Source: JAEZAA01 sp964514485 (GTDB taxonomy: Bacteria > Pseudomonadota > Gammaproteobacteria > Pseudomonadales > Oleiphilaceae). From it: a stretch of 64,000 nt of DNA. Positions 34,274 through 43,433 of this stretch are shown in pieces (the first letter of the stretch is position 1; each line of letters starts with the position of its first letter). The DNA lies in contig CAZEWG010000013.1 of assembly GCA_964514485.1 (NCBI GenBank), positions 1 to 64,000 on the forward strand, in the 5' to 3' direction. A program made the translations under genes and the position numbers. A model generated the notes under the pieces. It was not told where the DNA came from. It did not search any database and saw nothing but the letters and a program-made list of their open reading frames with translations.

Positions 34274-34545
34274 GGTCCACCTTGTCCCTTGCCCAGGAGT
34301 CGAAATGTTATACTTTCTCTTAAATTGGGCGCAACCGCATTAGCAACCATCCGCCTTGGGCGTAAAACCATCCGGCAAATGTTATATCTGGAGTAGGGGG
34401 CTGATTTCAGGCCCGAGCCGCGAGACTTGGCATCCCCTACATTCATGTCCCCCTAGTATAGCTGCTCTGCTCCACAACGGGTGGTTGATTGGACTTGATG
34501 GGCTTCAGTGTTTAATCATTGGATGCCAAGGAGACGGGTGACCCT

Positions 34546-34749
34546 ATGCAAAAGACCTTGATTATCATCGGTGTTGTGATCCTGGCCCTGGGGCTGCTCT
34601 GGCCCTGGCTCGGCAAACTGCCGTTGGGCCGGTTGCCGGGGGATATCGTGATCGACCGGCCCGGTTTGAAGATGTATCTACCCATTACCACCATGATTCT
34701 GGTGAGCCTGCTGCTGTCGGCGATTTTTTGGTTGTTTCCGCGCAGGTAA
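34546..34749 (+). CDS. DUF2905-family small membrane protein
   Basis: The 67-residue protein has two hydrophobic helices separated by the family motif LPLGRLPGDIVIDRPGLKMYLP. AAGGAG lies before the ATG at 34546. No function is known for the family. Confidence 0.85.
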   Translation: MQKTLIIIGVVILALGLLWPWLGKLPLGRLPGDIVIDRPGLKMYLPITTMILVSLLLSAIFWLFPRR

Positions 34750-34816
34750 GCCAGGCTTTGCATTGGATGGACGCTACACAAAGATCAGTCATCATCATGA
34801 CGGGAAGGGAATAGCT

Positions 34817-35119
34817 ATGGCACTGACTGAACAGGAAATGCAATCGATTCTGGAGCATATGAACCAGGATCATGAGGATAGTCTGCGGATCTATGTCAGC
34901 TATTACGGGGGGATTCCCGAGGTGCGCCGTGCCCAGTTGCGGGCACTGACCCGCCATGAAATGAGAATTGAGGTGCAGGGTGAAGGAGTCGACTGTTTGT
35001 TGGCCATCCCCTTAAACCACCCGATAGACACGGCCGAGGATGCCCGCCGGGTGCTGGTGGAAATGGCCCGGATCGCCCGTCAAAGTCTGGCCACCGATGA
35101 AGAGGTGGGGGCCGGTTGA
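34817..35119 (+). CDS. DUF2470-domain protein
   Basis: The 100-residue protein opens with ILEHMNQDHEDSLRIYVSYYG, the HMNxDH motif shared by DUF2470 and the C-terminal domain of HugZ-type heme-utilisation proteins. It is a stand-alone domain here, without the flavin-fold partner. A role in heme or redox binding is possible but unproven. AAGGGA precedes the start. Confidence 0.8.
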   Translation: MALTEQEMQSILEHMNQDHEDSLRIYVSYYGGIPEVRRAQLRALTRHEMRIEVQGEGVDCLLAIPLNHPIDTAEDARRVLVEMARIARQSLATDEEVGAG

Positions 35120-35266
35120 AAACCATCACGGAACGCTGATGGATCCATCCCGCAGGGTTGGCTGACGCCGTGCCGGGAGCAGGCGGGCTGGCACTGGCCG
35201 AGAACGGAACAGTTACTCTTTAATAAAAGGTGACAACTCTTCTATCGGCCAGCGGGAGGCTGACCC

Positions 35267-35467
35267 ATGCGGCGTAATACCCAAATTGAATGCCCCTATT
35301 GTGGGGCATCGCAGTCCCTGACCATCAGTTGTTCCAGCGAAGTCCAGTATTACCACAAGGATTGTCGGCTCTGTAACCGGCCGATGGCGGTCTGCATCAC
35401 CTGTAGCTATGAGGGAGAGCTGCTGTCGTTAGACGTGGAGCCCGATACGGTTGCCAGTGGGGTGTGA
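35267..35467 (+). CDS. CPXCG-motif cysteine-rich zinc-ribbon protein
   Basis: The 66-residue protein has CPYCG near the N-terminus, then CRLC and CITC, a likely zinc-binding set. It matches the small CPXCG family of gammaproteobacteria, with no known role. It has seven cysteines, a strong contrast to the Cys-free proteins at the left end. Confidence 0.85.
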   Translation: MRRNTQIECPYCGASQSLTISCSSEVQYYHKDCRLCNRPMAVCITCSYEGELLSLDVEPDTVASGV

Positions 35468-35590
35468 TCATCGGGCCCGGTTTGCAAAAACTTGTAAAAT
35501 CAGGCGGGCGGCTTTTGCTTTGTTTGTTAGATTTTGTAACATTCAGTTACGCACCGAAGGTGCGACGAACCTTGCTACAGGCCGCTCCCT

Positions 35591-35941
35591 ATGAAAACAC
35601 TTACAAGATTCGTTCTGTTATTGTCCTTGTCTTTCTCGGCAACCGCCGCTGATCACATTGACCAGGTGCTGGCCGCGCTATACCAGTCCGAGGGCGATCT
35701 GCATTACCTGGGTTACGACAGTGTGGAATATCCCCAGGGCGATGCCCACGGCATCCAGAAATACATGGTGTTGGACTTTTTCAGTCGCCAGCCATTCGCT
35801 GAAAGCGAGTTGCAGGCGAAGGTCCATGCCATCTGCATGTCCTTGATTCGTAATCAGCCACTGATTCGGAATCTGGCGGCCGCCGGCTATGACATGGTCT
35901 CCGTGTCCTTCGATGCCAAAAGCCAGTACGACTGTCTCTGA
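35591..35941 (+). CDS. Small exported protein, unknown function
   Basis: The 116-residue protein has a signal peptide of about 19 residues (MKTLTRFVLLLSLSFSATAA). The mature domain has two cysteines (HAICMS and the penultimate Cys) that could pair in the periplasm. I do not recognise the family. No clear ribosome-binding site is seen. Confidence 0.65.
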   Translation: MKTLTRFVLLLSLSFSATAADHIDQVLAALYQSEGDLHYLGYDSVEYPQGDAHGIQKYMVLDFFSRQPFAESELQAKVHAICMSLIRNQPLIRNLAAAGYDMVSVSFDAKSQYDCL

Positions 35942-35976
35942 TCTCCGTTTTCTTTCCCTCCAATAGGGCGGGGAGT

Positions 35977-38517
35977 CTAGCTCTGCGCCGCTGCCGCCTT
36001 TTCTCCCCACTGCTGCACCAAGGCGGGATACTGGGTCAGGTTTTCCTGCAAGCCCGACAGATCGAACTGGCTAACCTGCTGCTCCAGTAAGGCGGCATAG
36101 CCGGCCAGCTCTTCGGCTCGGGCCTGTTCAGCCAGTTGGCTGAGTTTTTGCGCGAAGGACTGGATCCGCTCCAGATCGCCACTGTCTTGTAGCTCTGCCC
36201 ATTCCTCCTGCATTTCGCCCTGGAGCAGGCCCAGCACCTGTTGCCAGCTTTCTCCATGGGTTTCCGGTTCAGGGGCTGGAGTAGCCTTGGTGGCGGCCGG
36301 TTTCGCCTTGGCTTTGGCCTTGGTCTTGGGCTCTTGAGGCAGGAACTGGGCAACTGTTGCCAGCAACTCACCACGGCTGACCGGCTTATGGAGATAGCCA
36401 TCAAAGCCGGCTGCGCGAATCTTGTCCAGATCCTGGGCCAGATTGGAGGCGGTGAGGGCAATCACCGGGATGGCCTGGGTGTCTGGCTGTGAGCGGAGCT
36501 GCTGAATGGTGGTGAAACCATCCATCACCGGCATCCGGATATCCAGCAGAATCAGGTCTGGCAGGTCGTCCCGGGTTTTTTGCAAAGCCTGCTGACCGTT
36601 TTCCGCCATGACCAGCTCGAACGGCTGGTTGGCGAAGTTTTCCCGGAGCAGGTCACGGTTCACCTCGGTGTCGTCGACGATCAGGATACGGGCCGGCTTG
36701 AACCGGTACTGACGTTTTTTGGGGGGATCGACCGGCTCGTCAATGGTCTTGCCGAGGGCCACATCAAACAGGTGGACGTCAAAGCGGGAGCCCTCGCCCG
36801 CCTCACTTTGCAGGCGAATTTCGCCGTTCATCATTTCAATCAGCTTCTTGCTGATCGCCAGGCCCAGGCCGGTGCCACCATATAAACGGTTGCTCTGGCC
36901 CTCCTGCTGCTCAAAGGCGTGGAAAATCCGGGCCTGTTGATCGCGGGGAATGCCAATGCCGGTGTCCTCCACGCTGAGCACCAGGTCAATCCGCCCGCTG
37001 ATGTTCTGACGGGGCGGCAGGGCGCGGGCGCTGAGGCTGATGTAGCCTTCATGGGTGAATTTGATGGCATTGCCCACCAGGTTAAACAGCACCTGGCGCA
37101 GTCGGATCTCGTCCAGCACCAGGGCGCGTGGCAGGTCGTCGGGGATCAGCAGGCGAAAATCCAGTTTCTTCTGGGCGGCCCGGGCGGAGAAGATTTGTTC
37201 CACGTCCCGTAGCAACCGGCGAGGGTCCACCGGAGCGTACTCCATTTTCAGCTTACCCGACTCGATCCGGGACAAATCGAGAATGTCGTTGATGATGGTC
37301 AGCAGGGCCCGTCCGCCTTTCTTGATGGATTCCAGGTAGGACTTCTGCTTCTCATCGGTAATCATCACCTCCAGCAGTTCCGTATAGCCGAGCACGGCGT
37401 TCATGGGGGTTCGGATCTCATGGGACATGTTGGCCAAGAACTCGCTTTTGGCCTTGTTGGCCGCCTCCGCCGCCTGGGCCAGATGCTCGGCCTCGAGCAT
37501 GGCTGCCCGTAGTTTCTCCTCGCTCTGGCGCAGGGCCTCCTCGGAGCGCATCCGCTCGGTCACCTCCCGGGACAGCTTGCGGTTCCAGTACAGGAAGATC
37601 ACCACCACCACGGCGGCCACCGCCACCACACGCCACACCAGGGAGTAGTCGGTGTCCGTGACGGTGCTGCGGCTGATCCATTTCTTGTAGATGGCGTCGT
37701 GTTCTTCCTGGGTAATGGTGGCCAGGGCTTTGTTGATGATGGAGCGCAGCTCCGGCATGTCCGGGCGGATGCCGAAATGCAGCTCGTCGGTATAGGGGGT
37801 GATGCCGGTAATCTTGATATTGCCAATGCCCAGCCGGTTCACCAGATGGCTGATACTGGGAATATTGCTGACCAGCACGTCCAGCTCACCGTTGGAGACT
37901 TTCAGCAGCCCCTCTTCCAGCGTATCCACCAGGACCAGGTTGAGGTGGGGGTGGCTCATCAGCAGAAAATCCTGGGGCGCATAGCCCCGCACCACGCCCA
38001 CCCGTTCATTGTCCAACTCGTCCAGGCCGCCGATAAACGGCATGTCGTCACGCACGGCGAGCACGATGGGAAACGAAATATACTGCTCCGAGAACAGCAT
38101 CTGCTCTTCCCGCAGGGGGGTGATGGAAATCGCTGGCAGGGCATCCACCTCCCGTTCCTCCAGGGCGCGGAGCGTTTGGCTCCAGGTGTCCCGGAACACC
38201 AGTTGGAACTGGTAACCAATCCGCTGCTGGATCAGCTCCAGGTAATCCATCACCATGCCCTGATAACGGCCGGACTCATCCACCGACTCAAAGGGGGGCC
38301 AATGGGTGTTGGCCGCCAGGCGTAGCTGGGGGTGCTCCCGTAGCCAGAATCGTTCATAGGGGCTGAGAATGTCATTGGTCGGGCGGGGCGGGCGCAACAC
38401 CTGTTCGGTGGTTTCGATGGCCAGCGCCTCCCCCCACAGACTGATCAGCAACAGCAATAAGGGCAACCAGTAGAGCACCGGAAGGCGCTTGGCGGGGAGA
38501 GTCGGTCTGATCATCAT
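35977..38517 (-). CDS. BvgS/EvgS-type hybrid sensor kinase with periplasmic solute-binding domain
   Basis: The 846-residue protein has a signal or membrane helix, then one periplasmic SBP_bac_3 (amino-acid-binding type) domain at about 50-280 (LRLAANTHWPPFESVDESGRYQG). Further on are a membrane helix near 300, a HisKA box FLANMSHEIRTPMNAVLG, HATPase and a receiver with LILLDIRMPVMDG. An Ala/Lys linker leads to a C-terminal helical Hpt-like domain in which I see no phospho-accepting His. It senses a small solute, perhaps an amino acid. No response regulator is adjacent. The ATG at 38517 is preferred; a GTG at 38535 is possible. Confidence 0.88.
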   Translation of the reverse strand: MMIRPTLPAKRLPVLYWLPLLLLLISLWGEALAIETTEQVLRPPRPTNDILSPYERFWLREHPQLRLAANTHWPPFESVDESGRYQGMVMDYLELIQQRIGYQFQLVFRDTWSQTLRALEEREVDALPAISITPLREEQMLFSEQYISFPIVLAVRDDMPFIGGLDELDNERVGVVRGYAPQDFLLMSHPHLNLVLVDTLEEGLLKVSNGELDVLVSNIPSISHLVNRLGIGNIKITGITPYTDELHFGIRPDMPELRSIINKALATITQEEHDAIYKKWISRSTVTDTDYSLVWRVVAVAAVVVVIFLYWNRKLSREVTERMRSEEALRQSEEKLRAAMLEAEHLAQAAEAANKAKSEFLANMSHEIRTPMNAVLGYTELLEVMITDEKQKSYLESIKKGGRALLTIINDILDLSRIESGKLKMEYAPVDPRRLLRDVEQIFSARAAQKKLDFRLLIPDDLPRALVLDEIRLRQVLFNLVGNAIKFTHEGYISLSARALPPRQNISGRIDLVLSVEDTGIGIPRDQQARIFHAFEQQEGQSNRLYGGTGLGLAISKKLIEMMNGEIRLQSEAGEGSRFDVHLFDVALGKTIDEPVDPPKKRQYRFKPARILIVDDTEVNRDLLRENFANQPFELVMAENGQQALQKTRDDLPDLILLDIRMPVMDGFTTIQQLRSQPDTQAIPVIALTASNLAQDLDKIRAAGFDGYLHKPVSRGELLATVAQFLPQEPKTKAKAKAKPAATKATPAPEPETHGESWQQVLGLLQGEMQEEWAELQDSGDLERIQSFAQKLSQLAEQARAEELAGYAALLEQQVSQFDLSGLQENLTQYPALVQQWGEKAAAAQS

Positions 38518-38620
38518 GGAAGAACTAAACTGCACAAACCTTGAACCTGAACGGATGGAATAACAGGTACATGCTGAGGCTTTTCAGGGGTGGAAGTAAA
38601 GAGCCCCGGCCGTGCCGGCC

Positions 38621-39319
38621 CTATTGCAGCTGGCGTACCACCTCAAGCAGCTCGCGCCAGTGGCGGATTTGGGCATCCGGCTGCCAGTCCGCCGGCCACT
38701 GAAGATCCTGAAAGTTGGCCCACACCGTGCGAAAACCACAGGCATGGGCCCCTTCCATGTCATCAATGGGGTGGTCGCCGACATGGACGGCCTGCTCGGC
38801 GCTGCAGCCGGCCCGGGCCAGTGCGGCCTGAAACAGCTCCGGGGCGGGCTTGCGTGAGCCCAGGTCTTCAGCGCAGAGGGCAAAGTCAAAATACTGCATC
38901 AGGCCAATCTGTTGGAGATTGGCATTGCCGTTGGTGATGGCGCCCAGGCGATAGTGGCCCTGCAAGGCCTCCAGTGTCGGGATCACCGAATCAAAGAAAC
39001 GGACCTGCTGGCGGGCCTGGTAAAAAGCGGCAAAGGCTTGTTCGGCACCGGTTTCTGCTTCTTGGGGGGAGTAGCCGGCTTCCAGCTGGGCCAGGCGCAG
39101 GGCTTCCCGGCGCAGGGCGCTGACCCGGTGGAGCAGTTCGGGGTTGTGCTCGGCAACCCGGTTTTTGAAGAGGCGCAGCTGTTCAGGGGAGAAGTGTTGC
39201 AGCAGGCGTGGCCGATACCCGGCCAGCCATTCCAGCATGGCCCGTTCGGCGCTGAGCAGAACCGGACGCGACTCCCAAAGGGTATCGTCCAGATCAAAGG
39301 TAATCAGTTGAATCGACAT
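38621..39319 (-). CDS. yigB: HAD-family hydrolase, YigB-like
   Basis: The 232-residue protein has the HAD motifs FDLDDTLWES (nucleophile Asp), AITNGNA (motif II), K in LGSRKPAPELF (motif III) and VGDHPIDDMEGA (motif IV). In E. coli, yigB encodes an FMN phosphatase downstream of xerC, as here, so a flavin or related phosphate substrate is likely. It lies 8 bp after xerC. Confidence 0.9.
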   Translation of the reverse strand: MSIQLITFDLDDTLWESRPVLLSAERAMLEWLAGYRPRLLQHFSPEQLRLFKNRVAEHNPELLHRVSALRREALRLAQLEAGYSPQEAETGAEQAFAAFYQARQQVRFFDSVIPTLEALQGHYRLGAITNGNANLQQIGLMQYFDFALCAEDLGSRKPAPELFQAALARAGCSAEQAVHVGDHPIDDMEGAHACGFRTVWANFQDLQWPADWQPDAQIRHWRELLEVVRQLQ

Positions 39320-39327
39320 GGCTCTAT

Positions 39328-40233
39328 CTATTCTGGAGTACTGGTTTTCTTGCGTTTGGCGCGGGGGTGGGCCTGGTCATAGATCTCGGCCAGATGCTGG
39401 AAGTTCAGATGGGTATAAACCTGGGTGGTGGCGATATCGGCATGCCCCAGTAGTTCCTGGACCGCCCGCAGGTCACCGCTGGATTCCAGCAGGTGGCTGG
39501 CAAAGGAGTGACGCAGCATGTGGGGGTGCAGTCCATCTGACTGACCCCGGAGCATGGACAGCTGCTTGAGGCGTAGCTGAACGTTGCGTGGTGAGATGCG
39601 CCGCCCCCGCTGGCTGATGAACAGGGCCGTCTCATCCGGCGCCGCATGCTGGTTGCGAATACCCAGCCAGTGGCGCAGCGCTTCCATGGCATGGCGGCCG
39701 ATGGGAAGCTGGCGCTGTTTGCGGCCCTTACCGGTGGCCCGCAACTGGGCGGCGTTGAGGTCGAGATCCTGAAGGTCAAGGCCGACCAGCTCCGCCAGAC
39801 GCAGGCCGCAGGCGTAAAACAACTCGGCAATCGCTTTGTCCCGCACCCCGCACCAGTCGTTGTCTGTCGGGTCCAGCAATTGCTTCATCTGGTCGGCGTC
39901 CAGGGCCTTGGGCAGGCGCTTGCCGGTTTTGGGCGCGCTGATGCCCACCGCCGGATTGTCCTTGGCCAGACCTTCACGCATCAGGAAATGGTAGAAGCTG
40001 CGGGCGCTGGATAAAAGGCGCTGGATGCTGCGGCCACCCAGGCCCTTGCGGTGCTGGGTGGCGGCGAAATGGCGCAGGTCGTTGGCGGTGAGGGCATGCC
40101 AGTGGTGGATGCCCTGGGCTTCGCAGTATTCCTTCAGCTTGCCCAGATCACGCAGGTAGTTATCCAGGGTATGAGGCGAGTAGTGTCGCTCCGAGCGGAG
40201 GTGTTCGGCGAAAGCGTCCAGTTGAACCTGCAT
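39328..40233 (-). CDS. xerC: Site-specific tyrosine recombinase XerC
   Basis: XerC with XerD resolves chromosome dimers at dif. The 301-residue protein has the SAM-like DNA-binding half (YSPHTLDNYLRDLGKL) and the catalytic half with Arg in ACGLRLAELVGLD, the HMLRHSFASHLLE box, GHADIATT and the nucleophile Tyr in QVYTHL. It is 8 bp from the DUF484 gene in the conserved dapF-DUF484-xerC-yigB order. Confidence 0.96.
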   Translation of the reverse strand: MQVQLDAFAEHLRSERHYSPHTLDNYLRDLGKLKEYCEAQGIHHWHALTANDLRHFAATQHRKGLGGRSIQRLLSSARSFYHFLMREGLAKDNPAVGISAPKTGKRLPKALDADQMKQLLDPTDNDWCGVRDKAIAELFYACGLRLAELVGLDLQDLDLNAAQLRATGKGRKQRQLPIGRHAMEALRHWLGIRNQHAAPDETALFISQRGRRISPRNVQLRLKQLSMLRGQSDGLHPHMLRHSFASHLLESSGDLRAVQELLGHADIATTQVYTHLNFQHLAEIYDQAHPRAKRKKTSTPE

Positions 40234-40241
40234 GGTGGCCG

Positions 40242-40979
40242 TTAACGGGTCGCCAGGGCGACGCTGGGTTCGTCCTGGCGTTCCTGAGCCAGCAAGGGCG
40301 GCAGCAGGCGGCTCAGGGAGTCGCTGATATAGGACAGAAACAGGGAGCCCATGCTGCTGTCGAAATAGTCCACATCATCACTGCCGATGGCGAGCATCCC
40401 CAGGGTGTCGTTGTAGCGCAGCGGGATCACCGCCGCCGAGCCGATCTGGGCATGGTGCTGGGGAAACAGCAAGGCTAGTTGCTCTTGCTGGAAGTGACCG
40501 CAGACCGCCTTGCGGCTGTCCAGCAGGCTGCCCAGTTGGGCCTGGGCGTCTGCCTGGGGGATGATGTTGGCGCCACTGGCCGGGTAACGGTCGGGTTCGC
40601 CAAACAGGGTCAGGCTGCAGAACTCCACCTGGAAATCATTGCGGAAACTGTCTTCCAGCACAATGATCACCTCCTCCAGGCTCCGGGCTTCCAGAAGATG
40701 GATCAGCAAGCGTTTGCTCTTCTCAAAAAACCGGTCGTTCTGGCGGGCGGTTTCGATCAGCTCGCTCAATTGGCGCTTGAACTCATCGCGCTGGGCCCGG
40801 AACAGGGTGACCTGATGGGCCACCAGGGAAATGGCGGCTCCGCTGCGATGGGGGATCTGAAGCTGGTCGACCAGCTCTTCATGTTCGATAAAAAACTCGG
40901 GGTGAGCCAACAAATAGCGGGCGACCGCTTCCGCGCTGACTTCTTCCTTAGCGTCTGTGGGGTTGGGCTGGTCGGACAT
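40242..40979 (-). CDS. DUF484 (GAF-like) protein, YigA family
   Basis: The 245-residue protein opens with AEAVARYLLAHPEFFIEHEELV, the family signature. A coiled coil (about 60-95) and a GAF-like domain with VCGHFQQEQLALLFPQ and LGMLAIGSDDVDYF follow. Its function is unknown; it always accompanies dapF and xerC. Confidence 0.92.
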   Translation of the reverse strand: MSDQPNPTDAKEEVSAEAVARYLLAHPEFFIEHEELVDQLQIPHRSGAAISLVAHQVTLFRAQRDEFKRQLSELIETARQNDRFFEKSKRLLIHLLEARSLEEVIIVLEDSFRNDFQVEFCSLTLFGEPDRYPASGANIIPQADAQAQLGSLLDSRKAVCGHFQQEQLALLFPQHHAQIGSAAVIPLRYNDTLGMLAIGSDDVDYFDSSMGSLFLSYISDSLSRLLPPLLAQERQDEPSVALATR

Positions 40980-41068
40980 AAACTGCCGGCTCCTGAAAAT
41001 ATTACTTAATAATCAAAAGTACCAAACTGCAATCGACAAGACCGTCGTTGCCGGGCCTTCCCTCAAGG

Positions 41069-41899
41069 TCAGACCCGCACCTCGCCTTCAAAGACCCGGG
41101 TGGCCGGGCCGGTCATCCGCACCGAATGACCCTCGCCGGGCCAGTGGATCTGCAAGCTGCCCCCGGGCAGTCGCACTTCCACCTGCTCTTCCAGCAGCCC
41201 CTGCAGGCGACCGGCGACCACCGCGGCGCAGGCACCGGTGCCGCAGGCCAGGGTTTCACCCACGCCGCGCTCAAACACCCGCAGCTTGATGAAACGGGGG
41301 TTCACCACTTGCATGAAGCCGATATTGGCCCGCTCCGGAAACCGGGGGTGGGTTTCCAGCTTGCGGCCCAGCGCCTGAACCGGGGCCCGGTTGATGTCGG
41401 GAGTCAGGAGTACGCCATGGGGATTGCCCATGGATACTGCACTGATTTGGTAGGTCTTGCCGTCGACCTCAATAGCATAGACGTTGGCGCGGGATTCTGC
41501 CTGAAAAGGAATTTCTTCCGGCTCAAGGCGTGGGGCGCCCATGTCGACGGTGACCAGGCCATTGTCTTCAACGATCAGCTCAATGATGCCCTTTTTGGTT
41601 TCCACTTTGATCCGCGACTTGGGCGTCATGCGGTTGTCGTGGATAAAACGGGCAAAGCAGCGGGCACCGTTGCCGCACTGCTCCACTTCACTGCCGTCGG
41701 CGTTGAAGATGCGATAGCGAAAGTCCACATCCGGTCGGCCGGGGGGCTCGATCAGCAGCAGCTGGTCGAAGCCGACCCCGAAGTGACGGTCCGCCAGCCG
41801 TTTGATTTGATCCGGACGCAGGTGGGCCCGCTGGCTGATCAGATCAACCACCATAAAGTCATTGCCCAGACCGTGCATCTTGGTGAACTTGATATACAT
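41069..41899 (-). CDS. dapF: Diaminopimelate epimerase
   Basis: DapF converts LL- to meso-diaminopimelate for lysine and peptidoglycan. The 276-residue protein begins KFTKMHGLGNDFMVVD and has both catalytic cysteines in matching motifs: EQCGNGARCFARF and LACGTGACAAVVAG. lysA, the next step of the pathway, is 11 bp upstream. Confidence 0.97.
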   Translation of the reverse strand: MYIKFTKMHGLGNDFMVVDLISQRAHLRPDQIKRLADRHFGVGFDQLLLIEPPGRPDVDFRYRIFNADGSEVEQCGNGARCFARFIHDNRMTPKSRIKVETKKGIIELIVEDNGLVTVDMGAPRLEPEEIPFQAESRANVYAIEVDGKTYQISAVSMGNPHGVLLTPDINRAPVQALGRKLETHPRFPERANIGFMQVVNPRFIKLRVFERGVGETLACGTGACAAVVAGRLQGLLEEQVEVRLPGGSLQIHWPGEGHSVRMTGPATRVFEGEVRV

Positions 41900-41910
41900 C
41901 GGACCTTTCC

Positions 41911-43158
41911 TTAGGGCAGGATGCGCTCATGGGCAAAGAGGTCGGCGATGGTTTCCCGTTGCCGCACCACATGAGTCTGGTCGCCATCCACCATGATTTC
42001 CGCCACCCGGGGCCGGGAGTTGTAGTTGGAACTCATCACAAAGCCATAGGCACCGGCGGAACGTACCACCAGCAAGTCGCCGGGCAACAGATTCAGGGGG
42101 CGGTCCTTGCCGAGGAAGTCACCGGTTTCGCACACCGGCCCGACCAGGTCATAGGAGGCTTGGTGGCCATCGGTCCGGGGACGGACCGGAATAATGTCCA
42201 TCCAGGCGTCATACAGGGAGGGACGGATCAGGTCGTTCATGGCCGCATCGATGATGGCGAAGTGCTTGTGGCCGTTGTCCTTCAGAAACTCCACCCGGGT
42301 CAGCAGAACGCCGGCATTGGCACTGATGGAGCGGCCCGGCTCCAGCACCAGGGTCAGTTGGCGGCCCTGCAGGCGCTGCAGAACGGCTTCGGCGTACTCC
42401 CGGGGATGGGGCGGCTGTTCATTGCGATAGGTGACTCCCAAACCACCGCCCAGATCCAGATGGCGCAGTTCAATGCCGTCGGCGGCCAGTTGATCCACCA
42501 GCACCAGAACCCGGTCCAGGGCATCCAGGAAGGGGGACAGTTCCGTCAGCTGTGAGCCGATATGGCAGTCCACGCCGACGATTTCCAGGTGCTCCAGCTC
42601 CCGGGCCCGGCGATAGACTTCCGGCGCCCGCTCGATGGCGATGCCGAATTTGTTTTCTTTCAGGCCGGTGGAAATATAGGGATGGGTTTTGGCGTCCACA
42701 TCCGGGTTCACCCGCAGGGAGATCGGCGCCCGCTTGCCCAGCTCGCCTGCCACCTTATTGATCCGCTCCAGTTCGGCTTCAGATTCCACGTTAAAGCAGT
42801 GGATACCGACTTCCAGGGCGCGGCTGATTTCCGCTTCCTGCTTGCCCAGCCCGGAGAACACCACTTTGGCCGGGTCGCCGCCGGCGGCCAGCACCCGCTC
42901 CAGCTCACCCACCGAGACGATGTCGAAACCGGCTCCCAGGCGGGCCAGCACATTCAACACCGCCAGGTTGGAGTTGGATTTGACCGCGAAGCAGACCAGA
43001 TGGGGAAAGTCTCCCAGGGCTTCGTCATAGGCCAGGTAGTGTTGTTCCAGAGCGGCGCGGGAGTAGATATAGCAGGGGCTGCCGTATTGGGCGGCAATCT
43101 GGCTAACCGGTACGTTCTCGGCAAACAGTTCGCCGTTTCGGTATTGGAAATGACTCAT
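41911..43158 (-). CDS. lysA: Diaminopimelate decarboxylase
   Basis: LysA makes lysine from meso-diaminopimelate using PLP. The 415-residue protein has the PLP Lys in FAVKSNSNLAVL, the Gly-rich phosphate loop LDLGGGLGV, EPGRSI and the active-site CETGD. The ATG at 43158 fits the family N-terminus (MSHFQYRNGELFAE); a GTG at 43170 overlapping the lptM stop is possible. Confidence 0.96.
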   Translation of the reverse strand: MSHFQYRNGELFAENVPVSQIAAQYGSPCYIYSRAALEQHYLAYDEALGDFPHLVCFAVKSNSNLAVLNVLARLGAGFDIVSVGELERVLAAGGDPAKVVFSGLGKQEAEISRALEVGIHCFNVESEAELERINKVAGELGKRAPISLRVNPDVDAKTHPYISTGLKENKFGIAIERAPEVYRRARELEHLEIVGVDCHIGSQLTELSPFLDALDRVLVLVDQLAADGIELRHLDLGGGLGVTYRNEQPPHPREYAEAVLQRLQGRQLTLVLEPGRSISANAGVLLTRVEFLKDNGHKHFAIIDAAMNDLIRPSLYDAWMDIIPVRPRTDGHQASYDLVGPVCETGDFLGKDRPLNLLPGDLLVVRSAGAYGFVMSSNYNSRPRVAEIMVDGDQTHVVRQRETIADLFAHERILP

Positions 43159-43166
43159 GGAGAAAC

Positions 43167-43352
43167 TCACTCGGACGGAAGGTGGTCATCAACGGGAGGT
43201 TGGCCAGTCGTGGTCGTCTCAGCGGGCGGCTGGGGCGAGGGCGCTTGTTCAACCGTGGGCGGCGCCGGGGGCAGATACAGATCCCCCTTCTGGCCACACC
43301 CGGACAGGAGGACAAGTAGGCTTCCCAAGGCAGCAGCGGCAAGATAACGCAT
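43167..43352 (-). CDS. lptM: LPS-assembly-associated lipoprotein LptM (YifL)
   Basis: The 61-residue protein has a lipoprotein signal ending LLSGC and then GQKGDLYLPP, the invariant LptM core. LptM assists assembly of the LptD-LptE LPS translocon. The tail is Pro-rich and variable. Its position before lysA-dapF is as in Pseudomonas. Confidence 0.92.
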   Translation of the reverse strand: MRYLAAAALGSLLVLLSGCGQKGDLYLPPAPPTVEQAPSPQPPAETTTTGQPPVDDHLPSE

Positions 43353-43433
43353 GATGGCAAATCCCGTAAGCAAAAGATGTACGCAGTATAACGCGGGCGG
43401 GCGGCAAACAGGAAACAGCAGCCAGGGCCGCTG

